Made by a program: the position numbers and the translations under genes. The notes under the pieces were generated by a model, which saw only the letters and a list, made by a program, of their open reading frames with translations, was not told where the DNA came from and did not search any database. Of a stretch of 17,193 nt of DNA, positions 5,985-13,081 are shown in pieces. Numbering within the stretch: the first letter of the stretch is position 1; each line of letters starts with the position of its first letter. The DNA is from Gammaproteobacteria bacterium. GTDB taxonomy: Bacteria > Pseudomonadota > Gammaproteobacteria > Enterobacterales > Psychrobiaceae. The stretch is from assembly GCA_013214885.1 (NCBI GenBank), contig JABSRS010000012.1, positions 1-17,193 on the forward strand, written 5' to 3'.

Positions 5985-7766
5985 TTATTGACGCTTAGCG
6001 TTTACTTCAGCTTGGTCATTATCAAAACCTAACTTATAACCTAGTGATACATGGTGATAACGCGCACTGGCATAATCATCGTGAATCGCAAAACCAAAGT
6101 TATAAATCTGGTCTTTGCTTAAGCTAATATCGCCTGGACTGTTTGATACTAGTTTACGCTTTAATATCACAGTCCAAGTGCCATTTTCCAACTTAGCGTC
6201 CGCTTCTGCACCTTGACCACTGTGCATATTACGAGTAGCCATGATGTCACCATCTTCAACTGTCTTGGTGCCAGAGTTGTAACGGATAATATCCATGAAC
6301 TTACCTTGTGCAGTCAAAGCGTCGATGTCAGCTTGATCTTTAAGCTTGTCCCAACCGCCAAGTTTCTTACCGCGACGACCTTTCATCTCGAGCTTAGTAC
6401 GACTTTCTTTAATGTACTTAGTGACACCTGATTTTAGGTTTAGACGGTCGCTTAGATCACTACCTGCAAGAGTCTCGTCATCAGGTCGATACGGCATAGA
6501 GTTGGCATCTGCGTGACAAGTGGCCCAACAGCCAGCACGATCGGCGTATTCAACATCGTTAGTCGCTAGCATGATTGCGAGTTTAATTGGATTTTCGGGA
6601 TCCATTTTTCCGCCATCGACAAATGGTACTGGTGCGTGTTTGTCTTCGCTCCAGCTAAATCTCAGGTAAAGGAACTCGTCATCATATGTGGCATTAACAC
6701 TCACTGGAATACTACCGCGTTTACCTGGAATGACATTTGGCTCAAGCTTCTTCTCACTTTCGCCAGATACGATGTTCTGACCAATTTCAGCCAATTCAGC
6801 ATCGTGACATTCAGTACAGCGATCCCCTTTGACAAAAGCACGTTTGCCACCGTGTTTACGACCGTGGATCCACTCAATAGAGGCTGTGCCAGGATAGAAT
6901 AACGTAATGTCACGCGAACCCGCTTTAGACCAATCAACATCAATGGTGCTGGTGCTAGAGTTGTCACTTGCGGCTGAATCTGAATCTGGAGTACTGACAG
7001 CTGATAATGCACTGGCAACCGCGGCATTAATCCGTTGTAGTTCTTGCTCTTTTGCTACTTTCTTTGCGGCCGCTTCATCACTGGCTGCTTGCTCTTCTGT
7101 TGCTTTAACTCGAGCTAGACCATCGAGATACATCTGCGGAACTTCACGGATGAACTCTGGGTTTGGCTTTTCGAGTTCTTCGAGTTCTTCGTCAGTGAGC
7201 TGATCACGCACGCCATGGTGGGCAATACCTTTGTGGCAATCGATACAAGTTTGCCCTGTTTCGAAGGCATTTAAGTGTTGCTTACGAGCACGCGGTTTTT
7301 GCAGTTCTGGATTCATCGATTCGAAATTATGACAGTTACGACATTCGCGTGAATCGGTTGATTTCATCGCTTTCCAAACATTTTTGGCTAAGCGTAATCG
7401 GTTTTCGTTAAATTTTTCAGGCGTGTCAATGGTGCCCAAAATTTTATGAAGAATTTCATTACTTGCTTGAATTTTACGGACGATTTTATGGATCCAAGGG
7501 CGTGGTACGTGACAGTCTGGACAGCCAGCGCGAACACCTGTGCGATTGGAAAAGTGAATGGTCGGTTTGTATTCTTGGTAGACGTTTTCTTCCATTTCAT
7601 GACAGCCAATACAGAATTCTGTGGTATTGGTTGCTTCCATGGCAGTATTAAAACCACCCCAAAAGATAATTCCGACAATAAAAAAGACTACAGCACCAGC
7701 GACGGTTGTGCCTAGCATAAGTCGACGCGACAAAAAACTAGGTTTTTTCATTGATTGATTGGCCAT
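5985..7766 (-). CDS. NapC/NirT-type tetraheme quinol dehydrogenase fused to an ethylbenzene-dehydrogenase-like heme domain
   Basis: A 593-residue membrane-anchored multiheme cytochrome. Residues 18-39 are one transmembrane anchor. Residues 50-185 are a complete NapC/NirT domain with four heme c sites (CIGCH 52-56, CPDCH 82-86, CRNCH 142-146, CIDCH 174-178) and the family's GVRAGCPDCHVP and DSRECRNCH contexts. This domain oxidises membrane quinol and passes electrons to periplasmic partners. A charged Glu/Ala/Ser-rich linker follows (about 190-275, partly coiled-coil-like). Residues 285-593 resemble the ethylbenzene dehydrogenase gamma-like (EB_dh) heme-binding domain, with a fifth site CTECH (317-321) and an atypical CX3CH, CWATCH (413-418). 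Ordinary NirT is only about 200 residues. The gene starts 77 bases after nirS on the same strand, with a weak GAG before the ATG. I infer that it donates electrons to NirS directly or through the cupredoxin. Confidence 0.88.
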   Translation of the reverse strand: MANQSMKKPSFLSRRLMLGTTVAGAVVFFIVGIIFWGGFNTAMEATNTTEFCIGCHEMEENVYQEYKPTIHFSNRTGVRAGCPDCHVPRPWIHKIVRKIQASNEILHKILGTIDTPEKFNENRLRLAKNVWKAMKSTDSRECRNCHNFESMNPELQKPRARKQHLNAFETGQTCIDCHKGIAHHGVRDQLTDEELEELEKPNPEFIREVPQMYLDGLARVKATEEQAASDEAAAKKVAKEQELQRINAAVASALSAVSTPDSDSAASDNSSTSTIDVDWSKAGSRDITLFYPGTASIEWIHGRKHGGKRAFVKGDRCTECHDAELAEIGQNIVSGESEKKLEPNVIPGKRGSIPVSVNATYDDEFLYLRFSWSEDKHAPVPFVDGGKMDPENPIKLAIMLATNDVEYADRAGCWATCHADANSMPYRPDDETLAGSDLSDRLNLKSGVTKYIKESRTKLEMKGRRGKKLGGWDKLKDQADIDALTAQGKFMDIIRYNSGTKTVEDGDIMATRNMHSGQGAEADAKLENGTWTVILKRKLVSNSPGDISLSKDQIYNFGFAIHDDYASARYHHVSLGYKLGFDNDQAEVNAKRQ

Positions 7767-7785
7767 ACATTGCTCATTACAATTT

Positions 7786-7823
7786 TTAAGAAAAGATGGC
7801 CGTTACCCAAGGGATAACTGCCA
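7786..7823 (-). terminator. Hairpin between nirS and the NirT-type fusion gene, possible attenuator
   Basis: TGGC-C-GTTA-CCC (7797-7808), a two-base centre, then GGG-A-TAAC-T-GCCA (7811-7823) form a three-block imperfect stem. On the minus strand it is followed by TCTTTTCTTAA. It lies between the nirS stop and the next gene of the cluster, so partial termination or protection of the nirS message 3' end is likely rather than a full stop. Confidence 0.45.
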
Positions 7824-7843
7824 TAACAGACTGGTAATTTAGA

Positions 7844-9475
7844 TTAAGTTTTGTGGTTCATACGGTTAAATACGTTGAACTTACCAGTTGGAGTGGTCAA
7901 ACCTTTAATACGCTTGATCTCTTTTAGAGTTTTAGCATCATAAATTACGATTTCACCCGTTGGGCTACTAGCATTTTTACGATTCCATACTGAAACCCAA
8001 ACTTCACTACCGTCGTCGTTAAACTCCATGTGTAGTGCAGCTTTACCTTCGTCACGTGTTACACGAATAGTTTTAACAATCTCGTGAGTATCTTTGTCGA
8101 ATACTTGTACCGATTGCTGAATCTCAGGCTCAGGGTGCTTAAGTTGATCGGCCCAAACATACTGTGATGTTTCGTGGGTACGAATAAACGCGCCAGCGCC
8201 ATCAGTTTCAACTTCGTAACATAGCTTCCAAGCATTGTCAGGGTGGTTGATGGGATCGTTACCCCAAACAGAAACAAGACCGGTACCTAGGTGAGTTGTG
8301 CCAGCAACTGGTCCACATTTCTTGTCAATCCAGTTAGCACCTGGACCTGGGTGAGGCAGGCTGTCGACCTCAATCATTGCTTCTAGCTTACGGGTCTTAG
8401 TATCGATGATAACCATCTTGTTCGAGGCATTAGCAGCGATTTGGAAATAACGACCCGTTGGATCGAAGAAACCATCATGGAGGAATTCAGCCGAACTAAT
8501 TTGAGTAATCGTTAGGTTCTCAATATCGGTGTAATCAACTTGCCACATTTGACCGAGTTCTTTAACAGCAACCATGAACGATGATTCGTTTGGCGTAGTA
8601 TAGATAGCCGCTACACGAGCTTCGTTAATGAACTCACCTTTGGTGTTGTAACCACGAGTCGAAACAACTTTAAGCGGATTCAATGTCACAGCGTCCATGA
8701 TCACAAAGTGAGCAGGCCAGTAACCGCCAGCGATAACATATTTGCCATCACCAGAAACTGCGATGTCACGTGCGTCATAAGCCATCTTAGTTTCAGCAAC
8801 TAGCATCTTGTCAGGCGTTTGCCATAAATCGATTTTGGTGACCTTGCCATCACGACCAATGGTATACCAGAAACGTCCGATATCTTCAGCGTGATCAATT
8901 TTATGATGCTCAGTGCCCTTGATTACGTGCACCGCGTAACCCGTATTAATATGGGTAATAATTTCTTTAGTGTCACCGTCGATGATTGCTACTGTGCCAG
9001 CATCACGTTCGATAATGATAAAGAAGTTTTCCCAGTTACGGCTATGTTGTGGCTTGGTTGGGTAGTCTTTTGGAGCGACAAATTCTTTGGTGTATGAACG
9101 CATCTGTTCGATTGACATTTCCGGCGGTACCGGTGGGGTCATTTGAATAAAGGTCGCAATATCAGCGATATCTTTCTTTGAGAAAATATCGTCAAAGTTG
9201 TTCATGCCGCCTTCTGTACCATATGAGATAATTTTTTCTAAGCGTGCCTGGCCTTTTTTCAAGGTGCTCTTTGGCTCAAGGTTTTTACCTGTCGCCCCTT
9301 TACGTAGAACCCCATGACAACCAGCGCAACGTTGGAAATAGTGCAACTGTGCTTTTTCAAAATCTGCTTTCGATAGCGTTGGCTCTGCTGCATTTACTGA
9401 GATACTCATACCTGCTGTAGCAAAGCCAATAGCCATACCTAGCGCAGAAAGAGTAAGTTTCACTTTTTTCATCAT
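7844..9475 (-). CDS. nirS: Cytochrome cd1 nitrite reductase
   Basis: NirS reduces nitrite to nitric oxide in the periplasm, the defining step of cd1-type denitrification. The 543-residue precursor has a signal peptide (1-29/30, VNAA), a cytochrome c domain with CAGCH at 50-54 and a probable axial Met91 (GGMNNF), then the eight-bladed d1 propeller. The proximal d1 ligand is His183 (YAVH). Both active-site histidines are present: His333 in HDGFFD and His375 in PHPGPGAN. The C-terminus has the usual SVWN and TPTGKFNVFN. Compared with Pseudomonas NirS as I remember it, there is a His-rich insertion after the proximal His (about 186-201), so it may belong to a different NirS clade. Two ATGs are in tandem; AAGGA lies 4 bases before the first and 7 before the second (9472), so translation may start at the second. 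The heme d1 it needs is made partly by the genes at 2-3166. Confidence 0.97.
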   Translation of the reverse strand: MMKKVKLTLSALGMAIGFATAGMSISVNAAEPTLSKADFEKAQLHYFQRCAGCHGVLRKGATGKNLEPKSTLKKGQARLEKIISYGTEGGMNNFDDIFSKKDIADIATFIQMTPPVPPEMSIEQMRSYTKEFVAPKDYPTKPQHSRNWENFFIIIERDAGTVAIIDGDTKEIITHINTGYAVHVIKGTEHHKIDHAEDIGRFWYTIGRDGKVTKIDLWQTPDKMLVAETKMAYDARDIAVSGDGKYVIAGGYWPAHFVIMDAVTLNPLKVVSTRGYNTKGEFINEARVAAIYTTPNESSFMVAVKELGQMWQVDYTDIENLTITQISSAEFLHDGFFDPTGRYFQIAANASNKMVIIDTKTRKLEAMIEVDSLPHPGPGANWIDKKCGPVAGTTHLGTGLVSVWGNDPINHPDNAWKLCYEVETDGAGAFIRTHETSQYVWADQLKHPEPEIQQSVQVFDKDTHEIVKTIRVTRDEGKAALHMEFNDDGSEVWVSVWNRKNASSPTGEIVIYDAKTLKEIKRIKGLTTPTGKFNVFNRMNHKT

Positions 9476-9624
9476 ATTATCCTTAAATGTTTGCTTTTTT
9501 TACGGAACGATAGACTGACTTAAATAATAAATTTCTTTGGTTAGCATGCTTTGTGCAACCTAAAAGTATTAACTATCAACGTGCTGTACTTTGTAGCATA
9601 GCGGTCAGATTCATCTTCATGGTT

Positions 9625-9666
9625 ACTATGTATATTTATGCAACACTTGAAACTGATATTGGTCAA
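9625..9666 (-). promoter_or_regulatory. Candidate nirS promoter: imperfect FNR/DNR box at class II distance from a -10
   Basis: CTGAT-ATTG-GTCAA (9653-9666) matches the FNR/ANR/DNR consensus TTGAT-N4-ATCAA at 8 of 10 positions. Reading toward nirS, CATAGT (9630 down to 9625; 4 of 6 against TATAAT) begins 29.5 bases from the box centre. That is exactly the spacing of a class II site centred at -41.5, which would put the transcript start near 9618 and give a leader of about 140 bases. Established knowledge: nirS promoters in denitrifiers are usually activated this way under low oxygen and nitric oxide. Confidence 0.55.
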
Positions 9667-9701
9667 GCAACGCCATTTATTGTTCTCAAATTCGATAAAC
9701 T

Positions 9702-9715
9702 TTGATTTGTATCAA
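9702..9715. promoter_or_regulatory. Perfect FNR/ANR/DNR-type box in the nirS divergent region
   Basis: TTGATTTGTATCAA is an exact match to the symmetric consensus TTGAT-N4-ATCAA. Its centre lies 79.5 bases before the ATG of the divergent small membrane protein, leaving room for a -41.5 class II arrangement with a ~38-base leader. It is 49 bases from the weaker nirS-proximal box, about -90.5 for nirS, so it may also act as an upstream site there. The -10 for the rightward gene is weak (TCTGAA around 9737). Confidence 0.85.
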
Positions 9716-9787
9716 AAAAGTACAATTAGGCGAGATTCTGAACTTAAAAAAATGGCAAGATAACAGGATTAAATAAGGCAATTAAAT

Positions 9788-10000
9788 ATGACAAAACGTC
9801 TTAGTGCATTGATGATGGCAGCAACGGTCGGGCTAATTATTGTGGCAATTGGCTTGGGATTTTTATGGGGATTTAGTAACCCTCTCTCATGGATATTGAT
9901 TGCCGCTTTGGGATTAATTTATTTTTCTATAATAAGAAAAGTGACAGCGAACAATTGGTCTGGAAAGACGAGTATAGTGTTGGGTAAAAGAAGTGAGTGA
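9788..10000 (+). CDS. Small two-helix inner-membrane protein of unknown function, divergent from nirS
   Basis: A 70-residue protein that I do not recognise. It has a short basic N-terminus (MTKR), two hydrophobic helices (about 8-28 and 33-49) separated by a tight FSNP turn, and a basic hydrophilic tail (about 50-70). By the positive-inside rule both ends should face the cytoplasm. AAGG lies 9 bases before the ATG. The gene is divergent from nirS and has a perfect FNR-type box about 80 bases upstream, so low-oxygen or nitric-oxide control is plausible. A role linked to nitrite or nitric oxide metabolism is inference from position only. The frame is uninterrupted and has plausible membrane-protein composition, which supports a real gene. 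Confidence 0.62.
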   Translation: MTKRLSALMMAATVGLIIVAIGLGFLWGFSNPLSWILIAALGLIYFSIIRKVTANNWSGKTSIVLGKRSE

Positions 10001-10072
10001 TTTTTTAAGCGTGTGGTTAATTAATCATATTAATGGCACCGACAAGCAATACACCACTCATTTAAATAGTCA

Positions 10073-10093
10073 TGGCGTTAAATAATAACGCCA
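10073..10093. terminator. Bidirectional terminator-like hairpin
   Basis: TGGCGTTA (10073-10080), loop AATAA, TAACGCCA (10086-10093) is a perfect 8-bp stem between the convergent small membrane protein gene and the DUF2959 gene. Its T tract is poor on either side, so termination strength is uncertain. Confidence 0.55.
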
Positions 10094-10108
10094 CTCCTTA
10101 TTAATGTT

Positions 10109-10750
10109 CTATTTATTGTCCATCGCAGCAATAAATTGATTTGATTCAGTTATTGATTTGTTTACTTCATTAATTAATGACTGAATTTCTTGCTTTAATC
10201 CTTTGAACTCAATACTAATGGCACTGATTGCTCTGGCGTTAAGATTATGTTTTAGATATAACACATTGTCTTTAAGAGAGGAAAGAACAGGGCTCATTTT
10301 GCTTTCAGCGCGGCGCATCGAACGTAATAATTTAGCGTAAGAATTTTGGGTATCGCGTAGTTGCTTCTGGCTATTGCGCTTAAAGTTGGCATTATTGTAC
10401 TGCTCAATCTCTTCTTGCCACTCTTCAAATAATGCATCGGCGACACTTTCAATTTTACCGATACGATTACTGACGTTATCAGCGGCACTTTTGCTAGCCT
10501 CGTATTGATCCGATAAAGCGTCATAAGCTCCTTGAATATCGCCACCATCAAAATTAATTAAGACCGTGAGCTCTTCAAGTGCTGAATTAAACTGCTCTTG
10601 TACTTCGGTTTGGGCATCACGAGCGTCTTCCACTCGGTCGACCAGAATATCGCGTTTCGCTATCCCCATTTTTTCCATCGCGTCGAAATAAACGGTTTGA
10701 CAACCGCCTAGTGAAATAACGACGATTATTGAGAGTAATAGTCTTAACAT
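10109..10750 (-). CDS. DUF2959 family lipoprotein, coiled-coil
   Basis: A 213-residue protein matching the DUF2959 family, whose function is not known. It has a lipoprotein signal (hydrophobic 3-14, lipobox LGGC with Cys17), then YFDAMEKMGIAKRDILVDRV, a family-typical start to the mature protein. The remainder is almost entirely helical and charged, with heptad-like patterns that suggest a long helical bundle or coiled coil in the periplasm. AAGGA lies eight bases before the ATG. It is transcribed divergently from yihY, and perfect -10 elements for both directions lie in the 139-base gap. Confidence 0.87.
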   Translation of the reverse strand: MLRLLLSIIVVISLGGCQTVYFDAMEKMGIAKRDILVDRVEDARDAQTEVQEQFNSALEELTVLINFDGGDIQGAYDALSDQYEASKSAADNVSNRIGKIESVADALFEEWQEEIEQYNNANFKRNSQKQLRDTQNSYAKLLRSMRRAESKMSPVLSSLKDNVLYLKHNLNARAISAISIEFKGLKQEIQSLINEVNKSITESNQFIAAMDNK

Positions 10751-10786
10751 GAAAAATATCCTTGTCTGTAATGGTTTGATAGATCT

Positions 10787-10821
10787 ATTATATACTTGAG
10801 ACCAATGGTCACGGGTATAAT
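10787..10821. promoter_or_regulatory. Divergent promoter pair between the DUF2959 gene and yihY, with central palindrome
   Basis: A perfect TATAAT lies at 10816-10821 for the rightward gene, and another on the minus strand at 10787-10792 for the leftward gene. Between them is GACCAATGGTC (10800-10810), a palindrome with one central base. Candidate -35 elements TTGAGA (10796-10801) and GTGACC (minus, 10812-10807) are each only 14 bases from their -10, which is short. A regulator binding the palindrome could therefore affect both genes. Confidence 0.42.
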
Positions 10822-10889
10822 AGCAGTATAAATCAGTCGAATATCAAACTTATTAAGTTTTAATCGAAATTTGCATAACAGGAGTTGGT

Positions 10890-11786
10890 GTGAAAACGAA
10901 TGTGCTATTTCAGCGTGGTGTTAATTTTATTCAGCAATTACCGCACTTTGCGTGGTATATCTTTTGCCGCGCCAAACAAAATCGATTACGGGTTGCCGCT
11001 GGATACTTAGCCTATGTCACCCTATTATCTATTGTGCCACTGGTTTCAGTGGTCTTTTCAATGTTATCGGCATTCCCCGTATTTGATGAGATCAAGCTGC
11101 AAATTGAGCAATATGTTTATAGTAATTTTTTACCGACGGCCAGTGACATTATTCAGAAAAATTTAACTGAGTTTGTTGATAATGCTTCGAAAGCCAGTGC
11201 GGTAGGCATAACGGCGTTAATACTTTTTGCTCTATTACTGATTTCAAATATCGATAAAGTGCTCAATGAAATTTGGCGCAGTCCCACCAAACGGCCGATC
11301 GTTATTTCCTTTTCAATCTATTGGATGGTGCTAACACTTGGGCCCTTGCTGTTGGGAGCTAGCGTCGCAATTTCATCTTATGTGCTATCACTTGGCGGCT
11401 TACAAACGGGGGTGTTTAGTGAGTTGGTGGCATTTTTCTTACGCTGGTTGCCGCTGTTGTTTTCGGTGTTGGCGTTCCTAATGATGTATTTGATCGTGCC
11501 TAATGTCCGAGTACGATTCTTTGATGCTTTAATTGGCGCACTTGCTGCGGCGGTGCTATTTGAGTTAAGCAAAAACGTTTTTGCATTATACATCAGTTAC
11601 TTCCCGTCATATCAGGCGATTTATGGTGCATTGGCTACGATCCCAATTTTATTTATTTGGGTTTATTTATCTTGGATTGTGGTTTTAATAGGCGCAGAAT
11701 TAACAGCTGGACTGCCAGAGTTCTATCAGCGCAGTGACGACGATTGTCAGTTTCGCAAGCTGGAAACCCCGAAGGGATCCCCGTGA
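10890..11786 (+). CDS. yihY: YihY/virulence factor BrkB family inner-membrane protein
   Basis: A 298-residue polytopic membrane protein of the YihY/BrkB family. It was formerly misnamed ribonuclease BN; its true role is unknown, and transport or envelope functions have been proposed. About six hydrophobic segments are visible (near 37-60, 104-119, 138-163, 181-203, 212-232, 245-268). Family motifs include AAGYLAYVTLLSIVPL at 36-51, LISNIDKVLNEIWR at 117-130 and the terminal LIGAELTAGLPEF. It starts with GTG, with GGAG five bases upstream. Its last 14 codons overlap the start of the peptidase frame, and the tail after about residue 281 does not look like family sequence. It heads a tight + strand operon with pip, dtd and yiiD. 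Confidence 0.9.
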   Translation: MKTNVLFQRGVNFIQQLPHFAWYIFCRAKQNRLRVAAGYLAYVTLLSIVPLVSVVFSMLSAFPVFDEIKLQIEQYVYSNFLPTASDIIQKNLTEFVDNASKASAVGITALILFALLLISNIDKVLNEIWRSPTKRPIVISFSIYWMVLTLGPLLLGASVAISSYVLSLGGLQTGVFSELVAFFLRWLPLLFSVLAFLMMYLIVPNVRVRFFDALIGALAAAVLFELSKNVFALYISYFPSYQAIYGALATIPILFIWVYLSWIVVLIGAELTAGLPEFYQRSDDDCQFRKLETPKGSP

Positions 11787-12643
11787 TAGTACTCCACGGC
11801 GGACCTGGTGGGGGTCGTTCACAGCGACTGAATCGATTTTTCGACCCTGAGCGTTATCGAATAATTTTATTTGATCAGCGTGGTTGTGGTCGATCGACGC
11901 CCTATGGTGAACTTGACGATAATGATGCCGCTGCCTTAATCGACGATATCGATAAGATCCGTACCCATTTTGAGATCAATAAATGGGTAGTGTTTGGCGG
12001 TTCGTGGGGGGCGCAGTTAGCGATTCGCTATGGCTTTAAATTTCCACAACATGTCTATAATTTTATTTTAAGAAGCCCTTTCCTGGGTCGACAACAAGAC
12101 ATGGATTGGCGTTTTTCCGCCAGTGGTGGCGCCGCGCAAATTTATCCTGATCATTACCACCGCTTTGTCGATAAGTTACCGGAGCAACACAGATCAAACC
12201 CGATTGCAGGTTACCGCGAGCTATTTAATAGTGCCAACCAGTTTGAACAACTTGCCGCTGCGCGTGAGTGGTCTATTTGGAAGGGTGGGTTATCGCACTT
12301 GCTGCCATTAGCCGATGCCGAACATCGATTTGGTCATACTCATCAGGCACTGGCACTGGCAAAAATTGAAAGTTATTTTTATAGTCACCATTGTTTTATG
12401 GCAGACAATTACATTTTGGACAATATTGAGTTACTCAACAATATTTCTGCAACGATTATTCACGGGCGTTATGACATGGTGTGTAAATTAGAAGGATCAC
12501 AAGCATTGGCCGATCGCTGGGAGGCTTGCCAACTACAGATTATTCCTGGAGCAGGTCACTCAAGTGGTGAAGAGGCGGTGATTGACGCACTGATTCAAGC
12601 ATCTGATGAAGTTGCCAACTGGTTGTTTGGAGCAGTCGTGTGA
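11744..12643 (+). CDS. pip: Proline iminopeptidase-like alpha/beta hydrolase (peptidase S33)
   Basis: Prolyl aminopeptidases release N-terminal proline from peptides in the cytoplasm. The S33 signatures are all present: oxyanion HGGPGGG (19-24), DQRGCGRS (44-51), the nucleophile elbow GGSWGA with Ser87, Asp244 in GRYD and His272 in GAGHS, which together form the catalytic triad. A cap region with many aromatic residues lies between. The protein (about 299 residues) is some 15-20 residues shorter at the N-terminus than typical members. The frame closes at a TGA at 11735, and the first possible start is TTG at 11744 with no clear ribosome-binding site, overlapping yihY by 43 bases. Translation may depend on coupling to yihY. 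The stop overlaps the dtd start. Substrate specificity for proline is inferred from family motifs. Confidence 0.85.
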   Translation: MSVSQAGNPEGIPVIVLHGGPGGGRSQRLNRFFDPERYRIILFDQRGCGRSTPYGELDDNDAAALIDDIDKIRTHFEINKWVVFGGSWGAQLAIRYGFKFPQHVYNFILRSPFLGRQQDMDWRFSASGGAAQIYPDHYHRFVDKLPEQHRSNPIAGYRELFNSANQFEQLAAAREWSIWKGGLSHLLPLADAEHRFGHTHQALALAKIESYFYSHHCFMADNYILDNIELLNNISATIIHGRYDMVCKLEGSQALADRWEACQLQIIPGAGHSSGEEAVIDALIQASDEVANWLFGAVV

Positions 12644-13077
12644 TCGCATTAATCCAACGGGTTACTCAAGCTAGTGTCACTGTTGATGGTGAGATCATTG
12701 GTCAGATAGGGCAAGGGCTATTGGTGTTGCTAGGTGTCGAGCGTGAGGACACTAAGGCAACGGCAGATAAGCTAATCAAAAAGGTGACCAGCTATCGAAT
12801 TTTTAATGATAGTGATGACAAAATGAACTTAAGTTTACGCGATATTGGTGGTCAGTTACTGGTGGTGTCGCAATTTACCCTGGCGGCCGATACCCGCAAA
12901 GGGCTAAGGCCTGGCTTTTCAACTGCAGCGGTACCAGAGCAAGCAAATGAGTTATATCAATATTTTGTTGCAGGCTGCAAGACCCTCGATTTTGATACTG
13001 CGACGGGGGAGTTTGGTGCCAATATGCAAGTTGCCTTAGTCAATGACGGCCCTGTTACTTTTACCCTAAGAACCTAA
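12640..13077 (+). CDS. dtd: D-aminoacyl-tRNA deacylase
   Basis: Dtd hydrolyses the ester bond of D-aminoacyl-tRNAs (and mischarged Gly-tRNA-Ala) in the cytoplasm, which keeps D-residues out of proteins. The length of 145 residues equals E. coli Dtd. The start [17 protein letters not shown], the catalytic-site [12 protein letters not shown] (77-88; SQFT 77-80) and the cross-subunit NDGPVTF with the Gly-cisPro pair at 137-138 are intact. It starts with GTG at 12640, overlapping the pip stop (GTGA), a sign of translational coupling. It sits four bases before yiiD, the order found in related gammaproteobacteria. Confidence 0.97.
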   Translation: MIALIQRVTQASVTVDGEIIGQIGQGLLVLLGVEREDTKATADKLIKKVTSYRIFNDSDDKMNLSLRDIGGQLLVVSQFTLAADTRKGLRPGFSTAAVPEQANELYQYFVAGCKTLDFDTATGEFGANMQVALVNDGPVTFTLRT

Positions 13078-13081
13078 TTCA

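Noticed and set aside
6701..7203. Open frames on both strands inside the NirT-EB_dh fusion gene
   Set aside because: They are low-complexity Ser-rich or Leu-rich translations of the linker-coding region in other frames, with no independent support.
9721..9726. TACAAT as a -10 for the small membrane protein gene
   Set aside because: It is a good hexamer but lies only 12 bases from the centre of the perfect FNR box, which would place the box at about -24.5, a repressing rather than activating position. No -35 is found at 16-18 bases. Kept only as a possibility.
9476..9787. Search for a small gene or RNA gene in the 312-base nirS upstream gap
   Set aside because: No credible ORF, tRNA or structured RNA was seen; the region is explained by the two FNR-type boxes and promoters.
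11742..11758. A lost tandem copy of TTGTCAG as the cause of the yihY-pip overlap
   Set aside because: Adding a second copy would join the yihY and pip frames into one continuous protein without a start for pip, which is not a sensible ancestor, so the idea explains too little.
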